Under the pieces are notes generated by a model that worked only from the letters and a program-made list of their open reading frames with translations, was not told the origin of the DNA and did no database searches. Shown piece by piece: positions 51,502 to 61,250 of a stretch of DNA of 64,000 nt. The stretch is from Firm-13 sp964617375 (GTDB taxonomy: Bacteria; Bacillota; Clostridia; Saccharofermentanales; Saccharofermentanaceae), in assembly GCA_964617375.1 (NCBI GenBank), contig CAZTXQ010000010.1, positions 1 to 64,000 on the forward strand, given 5' to 3'. Position 1 is the stretch's first letter. The number at the start of each line of letters is the position of its first letter. A program made the position numbers and the translations under genes.

Positions 51502-54183
51502 ATGGGACAGCGAGCGAAAATTCTGGATCTGGCCAATCACCTGAACAGGACAAAGACCGGCGAAAAAGGCGGAATCCTTTACGGCGACCCCGAATACAGG
51601 ATCCTTGAGCCGGTCGTCACCGACGACATGGCGGACGTGGGTATGTTTCTCGGTTTCCGGATCAAGCGAAATGCGAAAGAGATATCGGAACTTTGCGGAA
51701 AACCGTTGGAAGAGACGACAAAGCTTCTCTGGGACCTTTCCATGGCGGGTGTCTGCTTTGTCAACGAGATTGACGGCGCCGACTGTTACTGGACGGATCT
51801 CTGGGTGCCCGGCATCATGGAGATGATGGCAAACAATCTGGAAAATGTTAAGAAGCACCCGCAGATCGCCGAAGCCTTCAATGATTACGGCATCGTCCGC
51901 GGCGCGAAAACGGCCGGTAATTTCCCCGTGGGTTTGGGACTCATGCGCGTTATCCCGATCGAACACGCGATCGAGGGCGAGACGCGCCGCGCTTCCTATG
52001 AGGAGGTCTCCGGCTATCTGAACGAGAACACTATCTTTTCCGTGTCGGACTGTGCCTGCCGGACCGTCCGCGAGTCCATGGGCGAAGGCTGCGGCCACCT
52101 GAAAGAAGATATGTGCATTCAGATGGGACACGCCGCCGAATACTATATCCGTACGAAGCGCGGCCGCGCAATCACCCGCGACGAGGCGTTCGAGATCATC
52201 CGGAGAGCCGAAGAGAACGGTCTCATGCACCAGATACCGAATACTGACGGACCCGGCAAGACCCACGCGATCTGCAATTGCTGCGGATGCTCCTGCCTGT
52301 CCCTCCGAACCGCCGAGATGTTCCTCAACAACGATATGGTGCGTTCGAACTATGTATCGAAGGTTGATCCGGATCGCTGCGTCGCCTGCGGCGAATGCGT
52401 TCAGGCCTGTCCGGTAAATGCCGTGAAGCTCGGGCAGAAGATCTGTGCGAAGACGCCGGTTGCCGAGAAGAAATATGACATCCCGAACGATACGAAATGG
52501 GGCCCCGAGCACTGGAAACCGGATTACCGTACAGCGCGTGAAGACGTTGCGCTGTCGGGGACCAGCCCCTGCAAGACCGAGTGCCCCGCGCATATTGCGA
52601 TTCAGGGCTATATCAAACTTGCGTCGCAGGGCCGATATACAGAGGCTCTCGAGCTGATCAAACGCGAGAATCCTTTTCCGGCTGTATGCGGGCGAATCTG
52701 TCCGAGAAAGTGCGAATCCGCCTGCACAAGAGGTGACATCGACGATCCGATCGCGATCGACGAGATCAAGAAATTTATCGCCGAGCGGGATCTTCATGAG
52801 ACGACCCGTTTCGTACCGAAGAAACGCCATGACTACGGGAACAGGATCGCGGTGATCGGAGCCGGTCCCGCCGGGCTTTCCTGCGCGTTTTATCTGGCAA
52901 TCGACGGATACGCCGTCACGGTTTTCGAGCGGCAGAAGATGGCCGGGGGCATGCTGATGCTCGGCATTCCGTCCTTCCGTCTCGAGAAGGATGTCGTAAA
53001 CGCAGAGATCGAGATTCTCCGCGCGATGGGCGTCACCTTCAGAACCGGCGTCGAGGTTGGCCGCGACGTTACACTTTCCGATTTGCGCAGCGAGGGTTAC
53101 GAAGCATTCTATCTGGCTGTCGGCGCACAGTCCGGAAGAAAACTTGGCATCGAGGGCGAGGACATGAGCGGTGTTACAACCGGTGTCGATTTCCTTCGTG
53201 AAGTGAACCTCGGAAGTGCGGCTCTTTTGGACGGCAATGTCGTCGTAATCGGCGGCGGAAACGTCGCGATCGACGTGGCACGGACCGCTGTCCGGACCGG
53301 CGCCGGCAAGGTTGGCATGTTCTGCCTTGAAAGCGAAAAAGAGATGCCTGCACTGCCCGAAGAGATACACGAGGCAAATTCCGAGAACATTTCGATCGGA
53401 AACGGCTGGGGTCCGAAGAGGATCTTAAGCGAAAACGGCCGCGTCACCGGCGTGGAATTCAAGCGCTGCGTATCGGTATTTGACGAGAATCACCGTTTCG
53501 CGCCGAAGTACGATGAAGCGGATACCATTACGGTCCCCGCTGATCACGTACTGGTCTCGGTCGGTCAGTCCATCGATTGGGGCGGGCTTCTTGAAGGGAG
53601 CCGAGTCGAGCTCAATCCGAACCGGACAGTCCGTGCGGACGGTTTCACATACCAGACCGGTGAACCGGATGTTTTCGCAGGCGGAGACGCCTATACGGGA
53701 CCGCGCTTCGCCGTTGACGCAATTGCCGCGGGGAAAGAAGCCGCCGTATCGATCCATCGGTATGTCCAGCCCGGACAGAGCCTCGTTATCGGTCGTGACA
53801 GACGCGATTACCGTGCTTTTGACAAGAAGAATCTGATTATTGAAGGCTATGACGAGACCCCCAGACAGCATGCCGCTGAGGTCAAAGGCGAAAACGCCAA
53901 GGCGAGTTTTGTAGATCTCCGCGTACCCTTCACCGAAGAGCAGCTCATCAAAGAAACCTCGAGATGCCTCTCCTGCGGAGCTTCCGTCGTCGATACGTAT
54001 ATGTGTGTCGGATGCGGGCAGTGTACGACCAAATGCCGCTTTGATGCGATCTCCCTTGTGAAGGTATACGATAAGGCTTCCATTCCGCTTAAGGAACTGA
54101 AACCGGCCGTCGCGAAAAACATGATCCGCCGCCAGGGCAGAATTGTCGTAAAGAACGTGAAGCGGCTGTTCATAAAGCAGTGA
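51502..54183 (+). CDS. Large FAD/iron-sulfur oxidoreductase between hypB and hypA
   Basis: The 893-residue protein has, in order: an N-terminal domain (1-150) with HTH-like helices; a Cys-rich segment (DCACRT near 183; CNCCGCSC near 257); a ferredoxin domain (CVACGECVQACPVNAV near 292); a GltD/NfnB-type iron-sulfur domain (CKTECPAHIAIQGYI; CGRICPRKCESACTRG); FAD site GAGPAGLSC near 449; NAD(P)H site GGGNVAIDVARTA near 583; and a C-terminal ferredoxin (CLSCG...CVGCGQCTTKC). It would pass electrons between NAD(P)H and low-potential clusters. Placement inside a hyp operon suggests a nickel enzyme or its maturation. Confidence 0.85.
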   Translation: MGQRAKILDLANHLNRTKTGEKGGILYGDPEYRILEPVVTDDMADVGMFLGFRIKRNAKEISELCGKPLEETTKLLWDLSMAGVCFVNEIDGADCYWTDLWVPGIMEMMANNLENVKKHPQIAEAFNDYGIVRGAKTAGNFPVGLGLMRVIPIEHAIEGETRRASYEEVSGYLNENTIFSVSDCACRTVRESMGEGCGHLKEDMCIQMGHAAEYYIRTKRGRAITRDEAFEIIRRAEENGLMHQIPNTDGPGKTHAICNCCGCSCLSLRTAEMFLNNDMVRSNYVSKVDPDRCVACGECVQACPVNAVKLGQKICAKTPVAEKKYDIPNDTKWGPEHWKPDYRTAREDVALSGTSPCKTECPAHIAIQGYIKLASQGRYTEALELIKRENPFPAVCGRICPRKCESACTRGDIDDPIAIDEIKKFIAERDLHETTRFVPKKRHDYGNRIAVIGAGPAGLSCAFYLAIDGYAVTVFERQKMAGGMLMLGIPSFRLEKDVVNAEIEILRAMGVTFRTGVEVGRDVTLSDLRSEGYEAFYLAVGAQSGRKLGIEGEDMSGVTTGVDFLREVNLGSAALLDGNVVVIGGGNVAIDVARTAVRTGAGKVGMFCLESEKEMPALPEEIHEANSENISIGNGWGPKRILSENGRVTGVEFKRCVSVFDENHRFAPKYDEADTITVPADHVLVSVGQSIDWGGLLEGSRVELNPNRTVRADGFTYQTGEPDVFAGGDAYTGPRFAVDAIAAGKEAAVSIHRYVQPGQSLVIGRDRRDYRAFDKKNLIIEGYDETPRQHAAEVKGENAKASFVDLRVPFTEEQLIKETSRCLSCGASVVDTYMCVGCGQCTTKCRFDAISLVKVYDKASIPLKELKPAVAKNMIRRQGRIVVKNVKRLFIKQ

Positions 54184-54207
54184 AAAGTTAGAGCGGAGGA
54201 TGTATGG

Positions 54208-54549
54208 ATGCATGAACTCGGAGTCGTCCTTTCGGTTGTCGAGACAGTCGAAAAATTCGCACGCGAGAACAATCTGACCAGGATCGGGACGCTGGTGCTG
54301 GAAATCGGCGAATTGTCTTCGATCATTCCGAAGTACGTGGAGAGCTGCTACCCGGCCGCTGTTGACGGAACGCTTCTTGAGAACACAGAACTAAAGATCG
54401 AAATCATACCGGGCAACGGTCTATGCCGGGACTGCGGCAAGGTCTTTAGCCTGAAAGAGAACCATCTCGTCTGCCCACACTGCGGCAGCCGCCGCTATGA
54501 GATGCTGAGCGGCAGAGAATTCATGATTAAAGAGATCATCGCATACTAA
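54208..54549 (+). CDS. hypA: HypA nickel metallochaperone
   Basis: The 113-residue protein begins MHELGVV, the HypA nickel-binding N-terminus (Met-His-Glu), and has the zinc loop CRDCGKVF...CPHCGS. Delivers nickel with HypB. GGAGG precedes the ATG by eight bases. Confidence 0.95.
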   Translation: MHELGVVLSVVETVEKFARENNLTRIGTLVLEIGELSSIIPKYVESCYPAAVDGTLLENTELKIEIIPGNGLCRDCGKVFSLKENHLVCPHCGSRRYEMLSGREFMIKEIIAY

Positions 54550-54552
54550 AAA

Positions 54553-54582
54553 ACGGCCGCTTCACGTAAATGAAGCGGCCGT
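54553..54582. terminator. Bidirectional terminator
   Basis: ACGGCCGCTTC and GAAGCGGCCGT, a perfect 11-bp stem with an 8-base loop, between hypA and the convergent TM2 gene; A run on the left, partial T run on the right. Confidence 0.75.
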
Positions 54583-54605
54583 CCTCGTTCCGGAAGAAAA
54601 TTGAA

Positions 54606-54806
54606 TTAGCCAATAACCCAGTTCGTTCCGTCTTTCTTTGTGAACTTGCCTGTGATAACCATAATTAAGTCAATAAGCCAGCCGATGCCGAAACAGCCGC
54701 CGGTCAGAAGCCAGATAATACCCGTGCCGATCTTGCCTGAAAGAAATCTGTGAACACCGATTCCACCGAGAAAAAACGTAATTAAAATTGCCGGTACCTT
54801 TTCCAT
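54606..54806 (-). CDS. TM2-domain membrane protein
   Basis: The 66-residue protein is one TM2 domain: two helices with GGIGVHRFLSGKIGTGIIWLLTGG and the DxxxxxxG ending (LIDLIMVITG). Function unknown. GGAGG precedes the ATG. Confidence 0.9.
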   Translation of the reverse strand: MEKVPAILITFFLGGIGVHRFLSGKIGTGIIWLLTGGCFGIGWLIDLIMVITGKFTKKDGTNWVIG

Positions 54807-54982
54807 AAAACCCCTCCGTAAGTGTTATTTGTCTATTGTCTTTATGACAAATTAAGAGTATCGAAAATGTCTCATATAGTCAAGAATATTTTCTATTTTT
54901 GGCAGGGAAATTCCAGTCTTTATGATAAAATTGAAGAATATTTTACATGTGGCAGCGGCACGCGCCGGCGGAGGATCAGTTT

Positions 54983-55816
54983 ATGTATATCGGCTGTCAT
55001 TTATCGGTTTCGGAAGGCTTTCTGGCTATGGGGCAAACGGCGCTGGCCATTCATGCGAATACGTTTCAGTTTTTTACCAGAAATCCAAGAGGAAGCAAAG
55101 CTAAGGAGATCGATCCTGCGGATGCCGGTGCGCTTATCACTCTTATGAAGGAGCATGCTTTTGCTCCGATTCTGGGTCATGCGCCCTATACCTTAAATCC
55201 GTGCTCGGCAGATCCGAAGGTTCGGGAATTTGCGGCTATGACCATGAAAGACGACTTGCAGAGGATGGAAATGCTGCCGGGGAATCTATACAACTTTCAT
55301 CCGGGAAGCCACACAGGGCAGGGAATCGGTGCCGGTATTATACAGATACAGGGTCTCCTGAATTCGATGTTATTTCCGGAACAGCAGACAACCGTGCTTC
55401 TCGAGACGATGGCAGGCAAGGGATCGGAAGTCGGGAGCCGTTTCGAAGAACTCCGTGACATCATAGACGGTATCGAGCTCTCCGGCAAAATCGGAGTCTG
55501 CCTTGATACCTGCCACGTAAACGATGCGGGTTACGGCATCGTGAACGATTTGGACGGTGTTCTTGAGGAGTTTGACCGTGTGATCGGTATCGGCCGTCTC
55601 AAGGCGGTTCACTTGAACGACAGTATGAATCCTCTAGGGAGTCATAAGGACCGCCACGAGAAGATCGGCAAGGGAACCATCGGGGAAGAGGCGATCGAAC
55701 GGATCATCAATCATCCGCTCTTAAGAAACCTGCCTTTTTATCTCGAGACACCGAACGAGATCGAAGGATATGCGGAAGAAATTCGCCTGCTTAAAGACTT
55801 ATACAAAGAATTGTGA
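54983..55816 (+). CDS. nfo: Deoxyribonuclease IV (AP endonuclease)
   Basis: The 277-residue TIM barrel has the zinc ligands of Nfo/endonuclease IV: GCHLSVSEGF, GHAPYTLN, NFHPGSHTG, LLETMAGKG, CLDTCHVNDAGY, HLNDSMNPLGSHKDRHEKIGKG, and LETPNE. Repairs abasic sites. ATG 54983 follows GGAGGATC. Confidence 0.95.
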   Translation: MYIGCHLSVSEGFLAMGQTALAIHANTFQFFTRNPRGSKAKEIDPADAGALITLMKEHAFAPILGHAPYTLNPCSADPKVREFAAMTMKDDLQRMEMLPGNLYNFHPGSHTGQGIGAGIIQIQGLLNSMLFPEQQTTVLLETMAGKGSEVGSRFEELRDIIDGIELSGKIGVCLDTCHVNDAGYGIVNDLDGVLEEFDRVIGIGRLKAVHLNDSMNPLGSHKDRHEKIGKGTIGEEAIERIINHPLLRNLPFYLETPNEIEGYAEEIRLLKDLYKEL

Positions 55817-55938
55817 TGCCGTGATTACGGCGCTGTACATAAAGCGGCCTCCAAAGAAGAGAAGAACGCCCCCGAGGATTAACCATAGTAGCATGGCATT
55901 TGTGATAAAATCAAGCGAAAGCATCAAGGGAGAATTCT

Positions 55939-56493
55939 ATGAGTCTAAAGGATGAAATCACGGCATATGTGCCCGTAAACGAACAGGAAGAGACGGACCG
56001 CGCCGTCATGCTCCGCTATCTTGAACTCGCGCCCGACGTACTGTCGCGGCAGAACCGGGTTGCGCATTTTACCGCATCCTCCTGGATACTGAACAGGGAA
56101 CATACAAAAGTTCTTATGATCTATCACAATATTTACCGCTCCTGGTCCTGGACCGGCGGGCATGCGGACGGCGAGGAGGATCTCCTCGCGGTAGCCGTAC
56201 GCGAGGCTTCGGAGGAAACGGGTATCGGGCACTTTAAGGTTCTTCGTGAAGGCGTGTTTTCGCTCGAAATTCTGACGGTGGACGGTCATGAGAAGAGGGG
56301 AGAATACGTTCCCTCACATCTTCACCTGAATCTCACCTACCTTCTCGAAGCGGACGATGAGTCGGAACTGATCGTGAAACCGGACGAGAACAGCGGCGTT
56401 AAGTGGTTTACGCCAGCGGACGCCGTTTCGGCATCGACGGAACCGTGGATGCGCGAAAGAATCTATGAGAAGCTGAATCAAAAACGGTTCTGA
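55939..56493 (+). CDS. NUDIX hydrolase
   Basis: The 184-residue protein has a slightly long NUDIX box (GGHADGEEDLLAVAVREASEETGIG) after an N-terminal helical lead. It hydrolyses a nucleoside-diphosphate-linked compound; substrate unknown. AAGGGAGA precedes the ATG. Confidence 0.92.
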   Translation: MSLKDEITAYVPVNEQEETDRAVMLRYLELAPDVLSRQNRVAHFTASSWILNREHTKVLMIYHNIYRSWSWTGGHADGEEDLLAVAVREASEETGIGHFKVLREGVFSLEILTVDGHEKRGEYVPSHLHLNLTYLLEADDESELIVKPDENSGVKWFTPADAVSASTEPWMRERIYEKLNQKRF

Positions 56494-57051
56494 GCGGTCC
56501 CGATATGTTCAATACAAATCATCCTCGTAATTTTATTTATATGGCCATGATGAATCTCTACGAAGAACAGGTAACAAAACAAAATATCCGAGTTTCTTGA
56601 TAAGTTGTTTTTTCTCGTGACATTTGTGCAAATCGAGTTACAATAGGTTCAAAATGCTCCGAATATTTAGTTGATATGCATGAATAAATGCTTGACGCTA
56701 AACATTTTCTTATGATCCTGCTTCTTTGCGGAGGTGCTGATTTGAGCTTCAGGAATTTGCCGGTTACGAGCCGGTTCATCTCGCTGTCCCGTATGCGCAA
56801 TTCCTCGTTTTGCCGTCGGCAGGCCAAATCAACCAGTGATATTTATTATCGGGAATTTGAAGATTTAAGTCAAATCCGGGCATGCCAGGCAGCGCCCGTT
56901 TTTTTTACCCCCATAACGAAACGTTTTGCGCAGTGATAGGTATAGGAGGATTCTGAATAATGAGGTTAAAAAGATAAGGGGCAACATTAAAGGGGTATTA
57001 CGGATTGCATGAGTACGGGGATAACCGGGGAAACAACAGGGGGACTAAGAG
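56494..57051. other. Non-coding or degenerate stretch
   Basis: No supported gene. A plus-strand frame at about 56740-56835 encodes a protein-like piece (LQEFAGYEPVHLAVPYAQFL) but lacks a start, and may be a remnant. Several A/T-rich tracts are seen; no clear hairpin array. Confidence 0.4.
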
Positions 57052-58053
57052 ATGCTGACACATACAAACGCATTTGCATCCAAAAGGTATACGGACCGGC
57101 GCCGTCATATGGACGACTTCTCCGGCGAGTATTTCAGTATCAAACTGGAAATTGCACTCGCACCGGGTGCTTCTCTTCTGCCGGAAGTGGCGGAGCTTGA
57201 GGACAGGATCTTTAATCTGATCTTCTGCATGAATTCTTACGGCTGTATCTGTCCGGATAAATCGGCATTTTTCAGCCTGAAGATATGCTCGAAAAAGGGC
57301 GGTGTCCTTTTTGAGGACAGACGTGACCGTTATGACGAACCCTACAATCTTGAATGGGACGACAGAATGGTATGGCTCCCCAAAGAAGACGAGTATCAGA
57401 TCTATCTGGAAATGGACGAGCGGGCGGGAAAAACGGTCGCCTTCTACAAGTGGCTCGAGCAGAGCATTGCATCGTATTGGAAGACAGTCGAAATCAAGGG
57501 CTTTCTGCATTGCGAAAGCGATCCGCACGTTGCGGCCTGTTTTCGAAAAGGGGGCGGACAGAGGTCTGTTTTTGTAAGCACATTGGATATGCCCGAGAAC
57601 TCGCGCGAATGGCGGGAAGGGACGGTCGATACGGAGTTTATGACCGGCGACTGGTTTGCTATGAGCATTCATGCGTTTAATCCGTATTTGTGGGAGCGGA
57701 TTTATCCGGAGGCGCTGCAGATTGCCGCGCTCAATCAGGTTGATCTGAATCCGAATCTGTCGCTTTTCGAAAAGCTTACGGATGCCAGAAGTCGCGAGGA
57801 AGCCGAGCTGTATATCGACGATCATTCGATCAGCTTCTATCCGTGCATCGAAATCAGCGGCGGAAACAAGTATCTGTTTGAAGATTCCATCCGGCATCTC
57901 CTCAAATGCCTGGCCGAATCGGACGGCGACGATTATAAGGCCGAAACGCAGACGGCCTATTTCTATAACCGTGAAAGCCTGTGTCTCGAAATATGGGATA
58001 TCAATCCCGAAACTTTTGATCTGATGATCTGGCACACGCCGGCTTTAAAATAG
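57052..58053 (+). CDS. Hypothetical soluble protein
   Basis: The 333-residue acidic protein has no motif I recognise, no signal peptide and no membrane helix. It is rich in Trp and Tyr and has paired beta-strand-like segments (EIALAPGASLLPEVAEL; FNLIFCMNSYGCICPDKSAFF; EIKGFLHCESDPHVAACF). The GGGGGACTAAGAG site precedes the ATG. Isolated between non-coding DNA and the aldo/keto reductase gene. Confidence 0.75.
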   Translation: MLTHTNAFASKRYTDRRRHMDDFSGEYFSIKLEIALAPGASLLPEVAELEDRIFNLIFCMNSYGCICPDKSAFFSLKICSKKGGVLFEDRRDRYDEPYNLEWDDRMVWLPKEDEYQIYLEMDERAGKTVAFYKWLEQSIASYWKTVEIKGFLHCESDPHVAACFRKGGGQRSVFVSTLDMPENSREWREGTVDTEFMTGDWFAMSIHAFNPYLWERIYPEALQIAALNQVDLNPNLSLFEKLTDARSREEAELYIDDHSISFYPCIEISGGNKYLFEDSIRHLLKCLAESDGDDYKAETQTAYFYNRESLCLEIWDINPETFDLMIWHTPALK

Positions 58054-58173
58054 CGGAATTGTGTTCCCGATCCTTGCCGCATCCGGCGGAAAGCGGACGC
58101 GATTGATTAACCGTAAGCAAAAGATTATGATTAACGTATCAATTTACGAATGAAGGCTTGCGGGTGGCAATAG

Positions 58174-59352
58174 ATGCAGTATAGGAAAGATCAGTCCGGC
58201 ACCGATATCTCTATTCTCGGTTACGGTTGTATGCGATTTACAAAGAAGAACAACGCGATCGATATCGACAAAGCCGAAAAGGAAATCATGACCGCAATTA
58301 AGGCGGGCGTCAACTACTTCGATACCGCTTATGTTTACGGGGGAAGCGAAGCGGCTTTAGGCGAGATTCTCGAGAGAAATCATTGCCGTGATCAGGTTTT
58401 TATTGCCTCGAAGCTTCCGCACTATCTGATCAAGTCCAGGGACAGCATGGAGAAGCGTTTCAGAGAACAGCTGGCAAGGCTTAAGACCGACCATATCGAT
58501 TATTATCTGATGCATATGCTCACGGATATTGATACATGGGAACGCCTGAAAACCATGGGGATCGAGGACTGGATCCGGGAGAAGCTTGACGCCGGCCAGA
58601 TCCGTCATATCGGTTTCTCCTACCACGGCGGCTCGGATATGTTTATCCGGCTTGTCGACGCGTATCCCTGGGAATTCTGCCAGATTCAATACAATTACAT
58701 GGATGAGAACAGCCAGGCCGGACGCCGCGGTCTTAAGTATGCCGCGGAAAAGGGCATTCCGGTTGTCATTATGGAACCGCTTCGCGGCGGGAAGCTCGTC
58801 GATCTTTTACCGGAGGACGCCAAAGCGGAGATCGCACGGAATACGCGCGGATACAGCCCGGCTGAATGGGCGTTCCGCTGGCTCTGGAATCAGCCGGAGG
58901 TGACGACGATATTGTCCGGCATGAACAGTGTCGAAATGGTAGAAGAAAACATGAACATAGCGGATATGGTTGCGGCTGATTCGTTCACGGAAGATGATTT
59001 TGCTCTGATCGAGCGTGTAAAGTCCGAAATCAACCGGAAAATCCGGGTGAACTGTACCGGCTGCGGATACTGCCTGCCATGCCCGAAAGGTGTCGATATT
59101 CCGGGTGCTTTTCGCTGCCTCAACGAAATGTACACGGAAGGCAAGAGAACGGGCCGCTTCGAGTACATGCAAACGACTGCATTCCGCGCGGTCCCGAGCA
59201 GCGCGTCGCTGTGTGTCGCCTGCGGGAAATGCGAATTGCACTGTCCGCAATCGATCGAGATCCGGAAGGAACTGAAGAATGCCGCCAGAGAACTCGAGAC
59301 AGTCTCCTATAAAGTCGTCCGGCGGGCCAACCGGATTCTGAAGCTGTGGTGA
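58174..59352 (+). CDS. Ferredoxin-fused aldo/keto reductase
   Basis: The 392-residue protein has the AKR barrel (residues about 1-285; YFDTAYVYGGSEAALGE with Asp/Tyr, the catalytic Lys region SKLPHYLIK, and DHIDYYLMHML with His) and a C-terminal ferredoxin domain (CTGCGYCLPCP near 292; CVACGKCELHCPQ near 348). This fusion is common in Clostridia and suggests use of reduced ferredoxin or flavodoxin as well as NAD(P)H. Start ATG 58174 is weakly preceded by a purine run. Confidence 0.92.
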   Translation: MQYRKDQSGTDISILGYGCMRFTKKNNAIDIDKAEKEIMTAIKAGVNYFDTAYVYGGSEAALGEILERNHCRDQVFIASKLPHYLIKSRDSMEKRFREQLARLKTDHIDYYLMHMLTDIDTWERLKTMGIEDWIREKLDAGQIRHIGFSYHGGSDMFIRLVDAYPWEFCQIQYNYMDENSQAGRRGLKYAAEKGIPVVIMEPLRGGKLVDLLPEDAKAEIARNTRGYSPAEWAFRWLWNQPEVTTILSGMNSVEMVEENMNIADMVAADSFTEDDFALIERVKSEINRKIRVNCTGCGYCLPCPKGVDIPGAFRCLNEMYTEGKRTGRFEYMQTTAFRAVPSSASLCVACGKCELHCPQSIEIRKELKNAARELETVSYKVVRRANRILKLW

Positions 59353-59412
59353 TTGCTTTTTCTAGTTTGCCATACATCCGTAAAAACGGTATCGGATACG
59401 AGGTGAAGGATC

Positions 59413-60309
59413 ATGCGGACGGTTAACCGGCTTGACAGGGCATACATGAATGCCCGTGTAGAATATTTCGACTCACTGTCGAATTATGTGATTATCAGCG
59501 ACTGCCACCGCGGTGACGGCGGGCTTTCGGATGAGTTTACCAAGAATCAGAACGTGTACCTTTACGCGCTCTACTACTATTACAAGAACGGGTTCACCTA
59601 TGTCGAGGCGGGGGACGGCGATGAACTGTGGGAGCATCCGAAATTCAAGGTGATCAAGGATGCGCATTACGACGTCTATAACCGGATCAAGGAGTTCTAC
59701 GATGCCGGCCGCTACATCCTGCTTTACGGCAATCACAATATCTATTTTCAGGATCCGAAGTACGTGAAAAAGAATCTTTTCACGTATTATCACGATTACC
59801 AGGGCGAGTCGACCGACTTCCTGCAGGGGATCAAGGCGTACGAGGGACTCGTTCTCAAAAGCCGCGAAAACAACCAGGAGATACTGGTTGTTCACGGGCA
59901 TCAGGGAGATTTTTCCAACGACCAGCTATGGCGGCTGTCGATGCTTTCCCTCAAATATTTCTGGCGGCGCCTTCATGCCTTCGGATTTCAGAACCCTGCC
60001 AGTCCCATCAAGAATCTCAACAAGCAGCATAAGATCGAGAAGAACTGCAACAAGTGGATCGCGAAAAGAAAGAAGATGCTGATCTGCGGACATACACACC
60101 GTTACAAATATCCGAAGACGGAAGAACTCCCGTACTTCAACACGGGGTGCTGCATTTATCCGACCAGTATGAGCTGCATCGAAATAACCGGCGGCAAAAT
60201 TCAGATCGTTCGCTGGCGTGTGATCCCCAATGAGACCGGCCTGCTTCACATCGAAAGACACGTGATCCGGGGCCCCGGAGAAATCAGGAAATTTGACATG
60301 CGAGGGTGA
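59413..60309 (+). CDS. Metallophosphoesterase (calcineurin-like)
   Basis: The 298-residue protein has all five calcineurin motifs: ISDCHRGD, AGDGDELW, YGNHN, VVHGHQGD and CGHTHRY. A cytoplasmic two-metal phosphohydrolase; the substrate is unknown (UDP-2,3-diacylglucosamine hydrolases share the DxHxG/GDGDE style). GAGGTGAAGG precedes the ATG. Confidence 0.9.
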   Translation: MRTVNRLDRAYMNARVEYFDSLSNYVIISDCHRGDGGLSDEFTKNQNVYLYALYYYYKNGFTYVEAGDGDELWEHPKFKVIKDAHYDVYNRIKEFYDAGRYILLYGNHNIYFQDPKYVKKNLFTYYHDYQGESTDFLQGIKAYEGLVLKSRENNQEILVVHGHQGDFSNDQLWRLSMLSLKYFWRRLHAFGFQNPASPIKNLNKQHKIEKNCNKWIAKRKKMLICGHTHRYKYPKTEELPYFNTGCCIYPTSMSCIEITGGKIQIVRWRVIPNETGLLHIERHVIRGPGEIRKFDMRG

Positions 60310-60378
60310 AAACAGCATATACGAATACAGCTTTACCTTAATTTTATCTTAATATCACCATTTCAACTTCAAATTTGT

Positions 60379-60407
60379 TTTACATATGTTATGATTTTAC
60401 GTATAAT
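60379..60407 (+). promoter_or_regulatory. Promoter upstream of the TVP38-like gene
   Basis: TTTACA at 60379-60384 and TATAAT at 60402-60407, 17 bases apart. Confidence 0.65.
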
Positions 60408-60496
60408 GCAACTCATATGAAAAAGACTTTCCGATGGACTGCCCGTGTAATTCGTGCGGGCTCATGCGAAAAAGATAGTAAGTGACGGTAATTTAC

Positions 60497-61099
60497 ATGC
60501 AGAAAAAGAACCTACATTTGATCATGCATATACTCACGATTTTAAGCCTTCTTGCATGTGCGGCTTTTATCGTATACGGCATACAGACGCGCATCTTTTT
60601 TTCGCAGAAGGAATTAGGCCTTTTCCTGGGGCGCTTCGGCAAATTTGCGCCGGTAGTGTTCGTGTTTTTTCAAGCGACACAGGTGGTCTTCCCGGTGCTG
60701 CCCGGCGGGATCGGACTTCTCGGGGGCCCTGTTTTTTTCGGCCCGAAGCTCGGTTTCCTCTACAACTATCTCGGGATCTGTATCGGCTCTGTCGCTGCGT
60801 TTCTTGTATCCAAGAAGTACGGCACATCAATTATTGAATCGTTGTTCAGCGCGAAGATTCGCGAAAAATATATGCACTGGGCTGAGAACAAGAAGTTTAC
60901 GACGCTTTTTGCGATTGCGATCCTGCTGCCCGTAGCGCCCGATGATTTTCTTTGCTATCTGGCGGGGACGACCAAGATGCCGCTATGGAAGTTTACGACG
61001 ATTATTCTCTTGTGCAAGCCCGCGACGCTTCTGGTATATTCGTTCGGACTTTATACCGTTTGGCAGCAGCTCCTTAATCTGCTGCAGAAAGTTTGCTGA
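60497..61099 (+). CDS. TVP38/TMEM64 family membrane protein
   Basis: The 200-residue DedA-superfamily protein has five or six helices and the family motifs FxxxxQVVFPVLPGGIGLLGGPVFFGP and G-x-x-x-x-F-L-V-S-K-K-Y-G. Likely a lipid scramblase or flippase-like transporter. ATG 60497 is chosen; the GTG 15 bases upstream is possible. Confidence 0.88.
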   Translation: MQKKNLHLIMHILTILSLLACAAFIVYGIQTRIFFSQKELGLFLGRFGKFAPVVFVFFQATQVVFPVLPGGIGLLGGPVFFGPKLGFLYNYLGICIGSVAAFLVSKKYGTSIIESLFSAKIREKYMHWAENKKFTTLFAIAILLPVAPDDFLCYLAGTTKMPLWKFTTIILLCKPATLLVYSFGLYTVWQQLLNLLQKVC

Positions 61100-61250
61100 A
61101 AGGCTGAAACAGGCCCGATACGCCAGATCCATACCGTTGATTTCCGGACTCTCTGAACCTATAATGATTCTTGTGTTTACGGTACTTGCAGTACGGTTTC
61201 TTTTTTTATGTTTATTTCGGGGCGACAGGTAGAACGGAAGGATGGGGCCA

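Noticed and set aside
50458..53370. A 970-codon open frame on the minus strand opposite hypB and the oxidoreductase
   Set aside because: It mirrors the codon structure of the sense genes, has no known domain and no ribosome binding site; an antisense shadow of GC-rich coding DNA.
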